Below are positions 1 to 8,371 of a stretch of 64,000 nucleotides of DNA, piece by piece. A model generated the notes under the pieces. The model did not search any database. It was not told the origin of the DNA and was given only the letters and a program-made list of their open reading frames with translations. A program made the translations under genes and the position numbers. This DNA comes from Pedococcus sp031456495 (lineage in GTDB: Bacteria; Actinomycetota; Actinomycetes; Actinomycetales; Dermatophilaceae), in the NCBI RefSeq assembly GCF_031456495.1, contig NZ_JAVDUW010000005.1:1-64000 (forward strand). Reading direction: 5' to 3'. Each line of letters starts with the position of its first letter. Position 1 is the stretch's first letter.

Positions 1-222
1 TCAATTCACTGACTGAGCAAGAACAACTAGCAATTGCTAGAAATTCATTGTCAACCAAAGGAAATTCGTTCGAAGCAACCCACAACCAAACCATCAAGTC
101 CAGCCACGAGCCACCCCGAAACGAGGTAATTGGCATCGATTTTTGACACGCTGTTGAGTTCTCAAGGATCGGACGCGCACCTTTCGCAGACCTTGTCGGC
201 CGGCGTCCGGGGCAACCCTTCA
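1..222 (-). promoter_or_regulatory. rRNA operon 5' leader (16S gene lies beyond the left edge)
   Basis: On the minus strand this stretch has the typical actinobacterial pre-16S leader: a TTGAGAACTCAA element (154-165) followed by GCGTGTCAAAAATCGATGCC and then AT-richer sequence. Such leaders carry antitermination signals and one side of the 16S processing stem. The 16S gene itself is not in the window, so the operon assignment rests on this leader and on the promoter just upstream. tyrS immediately upstream of an rrn operon is a common actinobacterial arrangement. Confidence 0.78.
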
Positions 223-251
223 ATCTTACGCTCTCCGTTTCCTTTTCCCAA
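223..251 (-). promoter_or_regulatory. Candidate rrn promoter
   Basis: On the minus strand TTGGGA (246-251) and TAAGAT (223-228) are separated by exactly 17 nt, and transcription would enter the rRNA leader. Each box has 4 of 6 matches to a primary sigma factor promoter. Further upstream promoters between 260 and 440 are possible but not clear by eye. Confidence 0.55.
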
Positions 252-440
252 ATCCGCTTCTCGGCGGCGGGATCCGGTCTGGAGATTCCCCTTTCCTGGC
301 CTCGGACGCGGTGAAGCGTTCGAGCAGTTCTTCGGGGGTTCCAACCCGCGGGACCGGCCTTCTTCGCGGTGGTGACCGCGGTGGTGTCCGTTCCTCCCTG
401 TCGGGCTGACGTCGAGAACATTAGACGGGGCCTCGCCGAA

Positions 441-486
441 AAGACAAATCCGCTGGTCAGCGCCCTGCGGCGCCGGACCAGCGGAT
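441..486 (-). terminator. Rho-independent terminator after tyrS
   Basis: ATCCGCTGGTC (448-458) pairs perfectly with GACCAGCGGAT (476-486). On the minus strand the stem is followed by TTGTCTTTT. It lies just after the tyrS stop and separates tyrS from the rRNA promoter. Confidence 0.8.
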
Positions 487-502
487 CCGTCGGGTGTGCC
501 CG

Positions 503-1768
503 TCAGGCGTCGGACCGGCGCCCTGCGGCGAGGGACTTGCGGCCACGGCGGAGCAGGGCGACCTTCCCGTGCAGGAAGTCCCCCTCCCCCAGCAGCTGCT
601 CGGGGTCGGCCAGCTTGACGTTGTTGAGCGACGCTCCCCCGTCGGAGATCGCCCTGCGGGCGGCGTTGCGCGAGTCGACCAGGCCCACCGCCACCAGAGC
701 GTCGGTGACGGAGGTGCCGACCTCCACCCGACCACCGGGCAGCTCCGCCGTGGCGTCGAGCAGCGTGCCCGCGTCGAGGGCACCCACGTCCCCCTTGCCG
801 AAGAGCGCCTCGGACGCCGCCTGCACCGCAGCCGTCGCCTCGGGGCCGTGGACGAGGGTCGTCACGTCCGCCGCGAGGGCCTTCTGCGCCTCCCGCAGGT
901 ACGGCTTCTCGGCCAGGGACTTCTCCAGCTCGGCGACCTCCTCCTGCGTGCGGTCGGTGAAGACCTTGAGCAGGGTCACCACCGAGGCGTCCTCGACGTT
1001 GATCCAGTACTGGTAGAAGGCGTACGGGCTCGTCATCTCCGGCGACAGCCAGATGGCGTTGCCGGCGCTCTTGCCGAACTTCTCCCCCGAGCTGTCGGTG
1101 AGCAGCGGGGTCGTGAGCAGGTGCACCGACGTGCCCTCGACCCGGTGGATGAGGTCCGAGCCCGCCGTGAGGTTGCCCCACTGGTCGTTGCCGCCGGTCT
1201 GCAGCGTGCACCCGTGGTCGCGGTACAGCTGCAGGTAGTCCAGCCCCTGCAGCAGCTGGTAGCTGAACTCGGTGTAGGAGATCCCCTCGTCGGAGTTCAG
1301 CCGCGCGGCGATCGCCTCCTTCTTGACCATCTGGTTGACCCGGAAGTGCTTGCCGATGTCACGCAGGAAGTCCAGCGCCGACAGGCCCTCGGTCCAGTCG
1401 AGGTTGTTCACGAACACCGCGGGGTTGTCCCCGTCCGTCGCCAGGAACGGCCGCACCTGCCGCTGGATGTTGGCCACCCACTCGGCCGTCTGCTCCTTGG
1501 TCTTGAGCACCCGCTCCGCCGACGGCCGTGGGTCCCCGATGAGGCCGGTCGAGCCACCGACCAGGCAGATGACCCGGTGCCCGGCCCGCTGCAGGTGGCG
1601 CAGCACGACGAGCTGCACGAGGTTGCCGAAGTGCAGCGACGGGGCCGTCGGGTCGAACCCGCAATAGGCCGTGATCGGTCCGTCGCCGAGGGCCTGGCGC
1701 AGCGCGGCCTCGTCGGTGGTCTGCGCCACCAGGCCTCGCCACTGCAGCTCGTCGAGAACGTTCGTCAC
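503..1768 (-). CDS. tyrS: Tyrosyl-tRNA synthetase
   Basis: Cytoplasmic class I aminoacyl-tRNA synthetase that charges tRNA-Tyr. The 421-residue product has the HIGH-type signature HFGN at residues 46-49, a KFGKS (KMSKS-type) loop near residue 230 and a C-terminal S4 RNA-binding domain over about the last 65 residues. Length is normal for bacterial TyrRS. The GTG start at 1768 is chosen because AAGGAG lies 10 nt upstream; an in-frame ATG 11 codons earlier has no such site. It ends just before a strong terminator and the rRNA promoter. No T-box-like leader was recognised upstream. Confidence 0.96.
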   Translation of the reverse strand: MTNVLDELQWRGLVAQTTDEAALRQALGDGPITAYCGFDPTAPSLHFGNLVQLVVLRHLQRAGHRVICLVGGSTGLIGDPRPSAERVLKTKEQTAEWVANIQRQVRPFLATDGDNPAVFVNNLDWTEGLSALDFLRDIGKHFRVNQMVKKEAIAARLNSDEGISYTEFSYQLLQGLDYLQLYRDHGCTLQTGGNDQWGNLTAGSDLIHRVEGTSVHLLTTPLLTDSSGEKFGKSAGNAIWLSPEMTSPYAFYQYWINVEDASVVTLLKVFTDRTQEEVAELEKSLAEKPYLREAQKALAADVTTLVHGPEATAAVQAASEALFGKGDVGALDAGTLLDATAELPGGRVEVGTSVTDALVAVGLVDSRNAARRAISDGGASLNNVKLADPEQLLGEGDFLHGKVALLRRGRKSLAAGRRSDA

Positions 1769-1825
1769 GGTCGTCGGTCTCCTTCGGTCGGTGCGCCGCA
1801 CCGCGCGGCACGGGCCAAGCCTGCC

Positions 1826-2464
1826 CTATGCGCCGGGGCGGCGGCTGCGCGGTTTCGCTGCGCGGTACACCGACACGCTCGGCTCGTCGGCCAGCCAGAA
1901 GCGCCACGGGTATGCCGCGGCGTCCCCGCCGGCGCCGCTCACCCCCACCCGGGGACCGGTCCGGATGCGGCTCGCGGGCACGTGGGTCCCCGGCGCGTGG
2001 AAGGCGATCCCGCTGTCCCCGCAGGCGTCTGCGCCCGAGTGCTCGCCCCGCAGCCCGAGCGTAGTCGCCAGGCGGGCGGGGCCCCGTGTCCAGTCGCGCC
2101 GGGCGATGCCCGCACGTCGCCCGGCCGCCACCTCCTCGCCGCCCACCACCTCGCCGGCGCGCAGCAGCACCGCGCTGGCGTGCCCCTCGGTGCCCGTGAC
2201 GACGTTGGCGCACCAGTGCATCCCGTAGGTGAAGTAGACGTAGAGGTGACCGGCGCGCCCGAACATCACCTGCGTGCGGGGCGTCGGCCCGCGGAAGGCG
2301 TGGGACCCGGGGTCGGACTCCCCGGCATACGCCTCGACCTCGGTGAGCCGCACGGTCACGGGCCCGACGGTGAGGAGGCTTCCGAGCAGGGCGGGGGCGA
2401 CGTCGAGGACGTCCTCGGCGAAGAAGGACCGCCCGAGGCGCGGTCCCGGCCCGGGAGCGGTCAG
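1826..2464 (-). CDS. mpg: 3-methyladenine DNA glycosylase (AAG/MPG family)
   Basis: Base-excision repair glycosylase removing alkylated purines. The protein shows the family pattern: N-terminal LGRSFFAEDVLDVAPALLG, the EAYAG segment with the catalytic Glu region, HAFRGPTPRT, and YVYFTYGMHWCANVV. About 212 residues is normal. The start is uncertain: no ATG, GTG or TTG fits the conserved N-terminus. The nearest candidates are CTG at 2464, overlapping the sdhB stop as CTGA (the NTGA pattern used throughout this window), or GTG at 2497 inside sdhB. Neither has a good ribosome binding site. The gene is probably translated by coupling from the sdh operon. Confidence 0.88.
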   Translation of the reverse strand: MTAPGPGPRLGRSFFAEDVLDVAPALLGSLLTVGPVTVRLTEVEAYAGESDPGSHAFRGPTPRTQVMFGRAGHLYVYFTYGMHWCANVVTGTEGHASAVLLRAGEVVGGEEVAAGRRAGIARRDWTRGPARLATTLGLRGEHSGADACGDSGIAFHAPGTHVPASRIRTGPRVGVSGAGGDAAAYPWRFWLADEPSVSVYRAAKPRSRRPGA

Positions 2465-3213
2465 CCCTTGCGCCGTCGGATCGTGTTGCCCAGCCACACG
2501 AGGGGATCGTAGTGGCGGTCGACGACGCGCTCCTTGAGCGGGATGAGGGCGTTGTCGGTGATCTTGATGTGCTCGGGGCAGACCTCGGTGCAGCACTTGG
2601 TGATGTTGCAGTAGCCGAGACCGTGCTTCTCGCGCGCGGCCGGCCGCCGGTCGGCGGAGTCGAGGGGGTGCATGTCGAGCTCGGCGATGCGCATGAGGAA
2701 CCGGGGGCCGGAGAACGCAGCCTTGTTGTCCTCGTGGTCACGCACGACGTGGCAGACGTCCTGGCAGAGGAAGCACTCGATGCACTTGCGGAACTCCTGG
2801 CTGCGTTCGACGTCGACCTGCTGCATGCGGTACTCGCCCGGCGCCACGCCCTCCGGCGGGCTGAACGCCTGCACCTCGCGCGCCTTCTCGTAGTTGAACG
2901 ACACGTCGGTGACGAGGTCCTTCTCGACGGGGAAGGTGCGCAGCGGCGTCACCGTGACGGTGTCACCCTCCTCGAACGTGCTCATCCGCGTCATGCACAG
3001 CAGCCGCGGCCGGCCGTTGACCTCAGCGGAGCACGAGCCGCACTTGCCGGCCTTGCAGTTCCAGCGGACCGCGAGGTCCGGGGCCTGGGTCGCCTGCAGC
3101 CGGTGGATGATGTCGAGGACGACCTCGCCCTCGTTGACCTCGACGGTGTAGTCCTGCAGCGCTCCCCCGTCGACGTCGCCGCGCCACACCCGGAAGCTCC
3201 CCTGGTAGCTCAT
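2461..3213 (-). CDS. sdhB: Succinate dehydrogenase iron-sulfur subunit (Sdh1 type)
   Basis: Electron-transfer subunit of membrane-bound succinate dehydrogenase, passing electrons from FAD to the quinone site. The 250-residue protein has the ferredoxin-type [2Fe-2S] cysteines C53, C58, C61 and C73, then the bacterial-ferredoxin motifs CIECFLCQDVC and CCTEVCP for the [4Fe-4S] and [3Fe-4S] clusters. ATG at 3213 follows GGAGGGAG and overlaps the sdhA stop as ATGA. The subunit sequences and gene order match the mycobacterial Sdh1 (Rv0247c-Rv0250c) group rather than the sdhCDAB group. A longer frame upstream is only sdhA read out of frame. Confidence 0.95.
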   Translation of the reverse strand: MSYQGSFRVWRGDVDGGALQDYTVEVNEGEVVLDIIHRLQATQAPDLAVRWNCKAGKCGSCSAEVNGRPRLLCMTRMSTFEEGDTVTVTPLRTFPVEKDLVTDVSFNYEKAREVQAFSPPEGVAPGEYRMQQVDVERSQEFRKCIECFLCQDVCHVVRDHEDNKAAFSGPRFLMRIAELDMHPLDSADRRPAAREKHGLGYCNITKCCTEVCPEHIKITDNALIPLKERVVDRHYDPLVWLGNTIRRRKG

Positions 3214-5120
3214 GCCCCGCTCCCTCCATGCCGCTGCAGCTCGGTCTCGGTGAGGTACTTCGACAGCTCGGAGCGCTCGAACAGCTCGAGCAGGTCCTGG
3301 CGGATCTCGGGGACGGGCTGGCGCCGCATCTCGATCCGCCCGTCGTCGGTCATGGTCTCGACGAGGTTGAGCCGGCGCCACTCGGGGTCCATGGCCGGAT
3401 AGTCCTCGCGCGTGTGGCCGCCGCGGGACTCGGTGCGCTCCAGGGCCGCCATCGCCACGCAGCGGCACACGGCCAGCATGTTGCGCAGGTCCATCGCGAG
3501 GTGCCAGCCCGGGTTGAACCGCCGCCCGCCGGCGACGACGACGTTGCGGGCCCGGGCGTCCAGCTCGTCGAGGACCTCGAGCGCCTCCCGGACCTCGTGC
3601 TCGCGCCGGATGATGCCGACGAGGTCGTTCATCTTCCCCTGGAGCTCGTGGTGCAGGTCGTACGGGCTCTGGCCACCGTTCTTGCCGTCGAACAGCCCGA
3701 GCGCCGCCCGCATTGCGGCCGCGACGTCGGCCTCCGCGGGGGCGGGGTGCGCGCCGCCCTCGAGTCCCCTGGCCCGCACGTGGTCGGCGGCCCCGACCCC
3801 GGCCCGCCGGCCGAACACCAGCAGGTCGGACAGGCTGTTGCCCCCCAGCCGGTTCGAGCCGTGCATGCCGCCGGCGACCTCCCCCGCGGCGAACAGCCCC
3901 GGGACGCTGGTCGCCGCGGTGTCGGCGTCGACCTCGACGCCGCCCATGACGTAGTGGCAGGTCGGGCCGACCTCCATCGGCTCGGCCGTGATGTCGACGT
4001 CGGCGAGCTCCTTGAACTGGTGGTGCATCGACGGCAGCCGCCGGATGATCTCCTCGGCCGGCAGCCGGCTCGACACGTCGAGGAAGACGCCGCCGTGGGG
4101 CGAGCCGCGCCCCTCCTTGACCTCGTTGTTGATGGCTCGCGCCACCTCGTCACGGGGCAGCAGCTCGGGCGGACGCTTGTTGTTGTCGGCGTCCTTGTAC
4201 CAGCGGTCCGCCTCCTCCTCGGTGTCGGCGTACTGCGCCCGGAACACGTCGGGCACGTAGTCGAACATGAACCGCCGACCCTCGGAGTTGCGCAGCACTC
4301 CCCCGTCGCCGCGCACCGACTCGGTGACGAGGATGCCCTTCACCGAGGGCGGCCACACCATGCCGGTCGGGTGGAACTGGATGAACTCCATGTTGATGAG
4401 CGCAGCACCGGTGCGCAGGGCCAGGGCGTGGCCGTCGCCGGTGTACTCCCACGAGTTGCTGGTGACGGTGAACGACTTGCCGATCCCGCCGGTCGCGAGC
4501 ACCACCGCCGGCGCGCGGAACAGCACGAAGTCGCCGCTCTCGCGCCAGTACGCCAGCGCGCCGGAGACCGCGCCCGACGCGTCCTTGAAGATGTCGGTGA
4601 CCGTGCACTCGGCGAAGACCCGCAACCGTGCCTCGAAGTCGCCGGTGGCGCGCCGGTCCTCCTGCTGCAGGCTGACGATCTTCTGCTGGAGCGTGCGGAT
4701 CAGCTCCAGCCCGGTGCGGTCGCCGACGTGGGCCAGGCGCGGGTACTCGTGCCCGCCGAAGTTGCGCTGGCTGATCTTGCCCTCGGGGGTGCGGTCGAAC
4801 AGCGCACCGTACGTCTCGAGCTCCCACACCCGCTGCGGTGCCTCCTTGGCGTGCAGCTCGGCCATGCGCGGGTTGTTGAGGAACTTGCCGCCGCGCATGG
4901 TGTCGCGGAAGTGGACCTCCCAGTTGTCCTTGGGGTTCGCGTTGCCCATCGACGCGGCGATGCCGCCCTCGGCCATGACGGTGTGCGCCTTGCCGAACAG
5001 GCTCTTGCACACGACGGCCGTGCGCAGCCCCTGCTCGCGCGCCTCGATGGCGGCGCGCAGGCCGGCGCCACCGGCACCGATGACGAGGACGTCGACGTCG
5101 TGCGTCTCGAGGTCGGTCAC
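3210..5120 (-). CDS. sdhA: Succinate dehydrogenase flavoprotein subunit (Sdh1 type)
   Basis: Catalytic subunit oxidising succinate to fumarate. The 636-residue protein begins with a dinucleotide-binding GAGGAG (residues 15-20) and carries the histidine for covalent FAD attachment, H46, in AHTVMAEGG. Downstream are the capping and active-site segments EFIQFHPTG and the HGSNRLGGNSLSDLLVFGRRAG block. The GTG start at 5120 follows GAGGAG by about 6 nt; longer upstream frames would run into sdhC. It overlaps sdhB by 4 nt and follows the membrane anchor gene by 8 nt, so all subunits share one transcript. Fumarate reductase activity cannot be excluded from sequence. Confidence 0.95.
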   Translation of the reverse strand: MTDLETHDVDVLVIGAGGAGLRAAIEAREQGLRTAVVCKSLFGKAHTVMAEGGIAASMGNANPKDNWEVHFRDTMRGGKFLNNPRMAELHAKEAPQRVWELETYGALFDRTPEGKISQRNFGGHEYPRLAHVGDRTGLELIRTLQQKIVSLQQEDRRATGDFEARLRVFAECTVTDIFKDASGAVSGALAYWRESGDFVLFRAPAVVLATGGIGKSFTVTSNSWEYTGDGHALALRTGAALINMEFIQFHPTGMVWPPSVKGILVTESVRGDGGVLRNSEGRRFMFDYVPDVFRAQYADTEEEADRWYKDADNNKRPPELLPRDEVARAINNEVKEGRGSPHGGVFLDVSSRLPAEEIIRRLPSMHHQFKELADVDITAEPMEVGPTCHYVMGGVEVDADTAATSVPGLFAAGEVAGGMHGSNRLGGNSLSDLLVFGRRAGVGAADHVRARGLEGGAHPAPAEADVAAAMRAALGLFDGKNGGQSPYDLHHELQGKMNDLVGIIRREHEVREALEVLDELDARARNVVVAGGRRFNPGWHLAMDLRNMLAVCRCVAMAALERTESRGGHTREDYPAMDPEWRRLNLVETMTDDGRIEMRRQPVPEIRQDLLELFERSELSKYLTETELQRHGGSGA

Positions 5121-5128
5121 GTGGCTCC

Positions 5129-5941
5129 TCAGTTGAGAATGCGCAGGTCGGAGATGGTGCCGGACGACACGAGCGCGATGTACGCGTCGGTGACGACGAG
5201 GCTGCCGAGGGTGATCCAGGCGAACTGCATGTGACGGGCGTTGAGCCTGCCGACGAAGCCCCAGGCCTTGTAGCGCAACGGGTGCCTGGAGAAGTGGTTG
5301 AGCCGGCCGCCGACGATGTTGCGGCAGGAGTGGCAGCCCAGGGTGTAGCACCACAGGAGCACGACGTTGGCGAGCAGGATGAGCGTCCCGAGCCCGATGC
5401 CGAAGCCGCCGTCCTTGCCGCGGAAGGCGTGCAGCACGTCGTAGGTGTTGATGAGGCTGACGAGGACGGCCGCGTAGAAGAAGTACCGGTGCAGGTTCTG
5501 CGCGATGAGCGGGAACCGCGTCTCGCCGGAGTACTCGCGGTGCGCCTCGGGGACCGCACACGCCGGCGGGGACAGCCAGAACGAGCGGTAGTACGCCTTG
5601 CGGTAGTAGTAGCAGGTGAGCCGGAACAGCAGCAGGAACGGCAGCGTCAGCACCGCGAACGGGATGAGCGGCGGCCACTGGCCGAACGGCGTGCCGAAGT
5701 GTGTCGAGCCCGGCACGCACGAGGTCGACAGGCACGGCGACGCGAACGGCGTGAGGTAGCCGTAGTCGGCGACGAAGTAGTCCTTCTGCATCGAGGCCCT
5801 GATGAGTCCGTAGAGCAGCCAGGCCGTGAAGCAGACGAAGGTCACGAGCGGCTGGAGCCACCACCGGTCCTCGCGCAGGGTGCGGGCGGTGATGCGGGCG
5901 CGTCCGGGGGCGTGGACGCCTCCGCTGAAGGGTGCGGTCAC
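5129..5941 (-). CDS. sdhC: Succinate dehydrogenase membrane anchor, cytochrome b-type (Rv0249c-like)
   Basis: About 270 residues with five hydrophobic segments, roughly at PLVTFVCFTAWLLYGLI, PLIPFAVLTLPFLLLF, HRYFFYAAVLVSLINTY, LGTLILLANVVLLWCYTLG and ITLGSLVVTDAYIALV. Histidines in helices three and four (HRYFFY, CHSC) are plausible haem ligands. Such single-gene five-helix anchors are typical of Sdh1-type enzymes. GTG at 5941 begins one base after the stop of the upstream small gene; the ribosome binding site is weak, so coupled translation is likely. Haem number and quinone specificity cannot be read from the sequence. Confidence 0.9.
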   Translation of the reverse strand: MTAPFSGGVHAPGRARITARTLREDRWWLQPLVTFVCFTAWLLYGLIRASMQKDYFVADYGYLTPFASPCLSTSCVPGSTHFGTPFGQWPPLIPFAVLTLPFLLLFRLTCYYYRKAYYRSFWLSPPACAVPEAHREYSGETRFPLIAQNLHRYFFYAAVLVSLINTYDVLHAFRGKDGGFGIGLGTLILLANVVLLWCYTLGCHSCRNIVGGRLNHFSRHPLRYKAWGFVGRLNARHMQFAWITLGSLVVTDAYIALVSSGTISDLRILN

Positions 5942-5942
5942 G

Positions 5943-6233
5943 TCACTGGCCCCGGCGGTAGCCGACGCCCTCGTCCTCGACGTCCGACCACATCGCGGGG
6001 TCGTAGTCCTCGTCCGGGATGAACACGATCTCGCCCGGTCCGCCGGCACGGTCCTGGGAGCCGACCCCGGCGCCGCGCGCCACGAGGTCGACGTCGTCGG
6101 CGAGCCGCACGACGTCGTCGCGCAGCCGCTGGATGTCGATGGTGTTGCCGAGCTCCTTGGACAGGGCTGTCACCGCTCGTCGCAGGCCTGCCACGTGCCC
6201 TGCCGCCGCGGTGAGGTCGTCGCTGACACCCAT
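5943..6233 (-). CDS. Conserved small protein of the Sdh1 operon (Rv0250c-like)
   Basis: A 96-residue soluble protein heading the sdh operon. It has an N-terminal predicted helical region (about residues 5-55, heptad-like, rich in Val/Leu/Arg) and an acidic C-terminus with PGEIVFIPDEDYDPAMW. A protein of this size sits in the same position (Rv0250c) before mycobacterial Sdh1 genes. Its function is unknown; an assembly or regulatory role is only an inference from the conserved position. The ATG at 6233 is preceded by AAGGGA. One base separates its stop from the anchor gene start. Confidence 0.85.
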   Translation of the reverse strand: MGVSDDLTAAAGHVAGLRRAVTALSKELGNTIDIQRLRDDVVRLADDVDLVARGAGVGSQDRAGGPGEIVFIPDEDYDPAMWSDVEDEGVGYRRGQ

Positions 6234-6267
6234 GCCGTCATCCCTTCGAACGCCGGAGCGGGTCGAC

Positions 6268-6283
6268 TGTGACCCACGTCACC
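6268..6283. promoter_or_regulatory. CRP/GlxR-like operator upstream of the sdh operon
   Basis: TGTGACCCACGTCACC matches the CRP/GlxR consensus TGTGA-N6-TCACA at 9 of 10 specified positions. It lies about 35 nt upstream of the first sdh-operon start. A possible minus-strand -10 (TAGGTT, 6285-6290) abuts it, so binding there would overlap the transcription start region and probably repress. GlxR control of sdh genes is known in Corynebacterium; here it is an inference. Confidence 0.5.
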
Positions 6284-6391
6284 GAACCTAGCGAATGCGC
6301 GGTCCGATGTCCCGCATCCGGAGCATCCGGTATGCCGGGGGCGCACCTGCGAGGGCGCCGGCGTCCTGCGTCGGCGCCACGTCCAGCGGTG

Positions 6392-7816
6392 TCAGCGCAC
6401 CTCGACGGGCCGGTCGGCCCAGGCGCGTGCCCGGACGACGGCCTCGGCGAGCCGCTCCCTCTGCTCTGCCACGCGGGCCGGTGCCGTGCCTCCCTTGGCG
6501 TCACGGGAGGCGAGCGACCCCTCGACGGTGAGCACGCTGCGTACACCCGGGGTGAGGTGGGGCGAGATGGCGGCGAGGTCCTCGTCGGTGAGGTCCCACA
6601 GCTCGATGCCACGCTGCTCGCAGGCGCGCACGCAGGCACCGGCCACCTCGTGGGCGACCCGGAAGGGCACGCCCCCGCGCACCAGCCACTCGGCCACGTC
6701 GGTCGCGAGCGAGAAGCCCTGCGGCGCCAGGGAGGCGAGCCGGTCGGCGTCGAAGACCATGGTGTCGACCATGCCGCTGAACGCGGGCAGGAGGACCTCG
6801 AGGGTGTCGACCGCGTCGAAGACCGGCTCCTTGTCCTCCTGCAGGTCGCGGTTGTACGCGAGCGGCAGCGACTTCAGCGTCGTGAGGAGGCCGGCGAGGT
6901 CGCCGACGAGCCGCCCGGCCTTGCCGCGGGCCAGCTCGGCGACGTCGGGGTTCTTCTTCTGCGGCATGATGCTCGACCCGGTCGAGTAGGCGTCGTCGAG
7001 CGTGACGAAGGAGAACTCCTTGGTCGCCCAGAGGACGACCTCCTCGGCGAGACGCGAGACGTCGACGGCCGTCATGGCCGAGACGAAGGCGAACTCGGCG
7101 ACGAAGTCGCGCGACGCGGTGCCGTCGATGGAGTTCTCGACGGAGGTGTCGAAGCCGAGGTCCGCGGCGACGGCCTCGGGGTCGAGGCCGAGCGACGACC
7201 CTGCGAGGGCGCCCGAGCCGTAGGGCGACACCGCCGCGCGGACGTCCCAGTCCTGCAGCCGCTGCACGTCGCGCAGCAGGGCCCATCCGTGGGCGAGCAG
7301 GTGGTGCGCGAGCAGCACCGGCTGCGCGTGCTGGAGGTGCGTGCGGCCGGGCATCGCGGTGTCGGGGTGCCGCTGCGCCTGCGACAGCAGCGCGTCGACG
7401 ACGTCGAGGACGAGGGCTGCGACGGAGCGGGCGTGGTCGCGCAGGTACATGCGGAACAGCGTGGCGACCTGGTCGTTGCGCGAGCGCCCGGCCCGCAGGC
7501 GTCCGCCGACGTCCGCCCCGGCTCGCTCGATCAGCCCGCGCTCCAGCGCGGTGTGGACGTCCTCGTCGTCGGCGGCCGGTACGAAGGCGCCCGACTCGAC
7601 GTCGGCGGCCAGCCGGGCCAGCGCGTCCAGCATCGCCTCGAGCGAGGCGTCGTCGAGCAGCCCGGCAGCGTGCAGCACGCGGGCGTGGGCGCGGGACCCG
7701 GCCAGGTCGTACGGCGCGAGCCGCCAGTCGAAGTGCGTCGACTTGCTCAGGGCGGCCAGCGCGTCGGCCGGGCCTCCCGCGAAGCGTCCGCCCCAGAGGC
7801 TGACCCGCTCGTTCAC
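6392..7816 (-). CDS. argH: Argininosuccinate lyase
   Basis: Last step of arginine synthesis: splits argininosuccinate into arginine and fumarate. The 474-residue protein starts with the characteristic LWGGRFAGGPADALAALSKS and has the superfamily signature GSSIMPQKKNPDVAE, which carries the flexible catalytic loop. The GTG start at 7816 overlaps the argR stop as GTGA. It closes the arg operon. argG, often located between argR and argH, is absent here and must lie elsewhere. Confidence 0.96.
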   Translation of the reverse strand: MNERVSLWGGRFAGGPADALAALSKSTHFDWRLAPYDLAGSRAHARVLHAAGLLDDASLEAMLDALARLAADVESGAFVPAADDEDVHTALERGLIERAGADVGGRLRAGRSRNDQVATLFRMYLRDHARSVAALVLDVVDALLSQAQRHPDTAMPGRTHLQHAQPVLLAHHLLAHGWALLRDVQRLQDWDVRAAVSPYGSGALAGSSLGLDPEAVAADLGFDTSVENSIDGTASRDFVAEFAFVSAMTAVDVSRLAEEVVLWATKEFSFVTLDDAYSTGSSIMPQKKNPDVAELARGKAGRLVGDLAGLLTTLKSLPLAYNRDLQEDKEPVFDAVDTLEVLLPAFSGMVDTMVFDADRLASLAPQGFSLATDVAEWLVRGGVPFRVAHEVAGACVRACEQRGIELWDLTDEDLAAISPHLTPGVRSVLTVEGSLASRDAKGGTAPARVAEQRERLAEAVVRARAWADRPVEVR

Positions 7817-8328
7817 CGCTGCTCCTCGTTCGTCGTGGTGCCCGCCAGCGCGAGCAGGTGGTCGGCGATCCGCCGCGAGGCGGCCGTGCCGGTCGTGATG
7901 ACCATGATGGTGTCGTCCCCGGCGATGGTGCCGAGCAGCCCCTCGATGCGTGCGTGGTCGATGGCCGAGGCGAGGAAGCTCGCCGCCCCGGGAGGGGTCC
8001 GCAGGACGACGAGGTTGTGCGACGGCTCGGCCGTCACGAGCAGCTCGGAGCAGACGCGGCGCAGCCGGGTGCTCACGGCCTGCGACCCCTGGGCGGGGCG
8101 GGCCGTGGGGTCGCCGCCCTCCCCCGGCACGGCATACACGAGCGCGCGGCCCGCGCGGACCTTGACGGCTCCGAGCTCGACGAGGTCGCGCGACAGGGTC
8201 GCCTGGGTGACCTCGACGCCGTCCTGGGCGAGCAGGTCGAGCAGCTCGGTCTGCGAGCGGACCTCGGTGCGCCCCAGGATCTCGACGATGCGCTGGTGCC
8301 TAGCGGTCCGGGTGCCGGCGATGCTCAC
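7813..8328 (-). CDS. argR: Arginine repressor
   Basis: Arginine-dependent transcriptional regulator of the arg operon. The 171-residue product has an N-terminal winged helix (residues about 8-75; RHQRIVEIL, ATLSRDLVELG) and a C-terminal oligomerisation and arginine-binding domain with the GTIAGDDTIMVI segment. Length is slightly above the usual 150-165 because of a Gly/Pro-rich linker. GTG at 8328 is preceded only by a GGGG run; 43 nt separate it from argF. It is encoded inside the operon it should control, which gives autoregulation. Its operator probably lies in front of argC. Confidence 0.94.
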   Translation of the reverse strand: MSIAGTRTARHQRIVEILGRTEVRSQTELLDLLAQDGVEVTQATLSRDLVELGAVKVRAGRALVYAVPGEGGDPTARPAQGSQAVSTRLRRVCSELLVTAEPSHNLVVLRTPPGAASFLASAIDHARIEGLLGTIAGDDTIMVITTGTAASRRIADHLLALAGTTTNEEQR

Positions 8329-8371
8329 CGGCGCCCCACGACGGGTCCGGCCACGTACCGGCGGCGCATGG

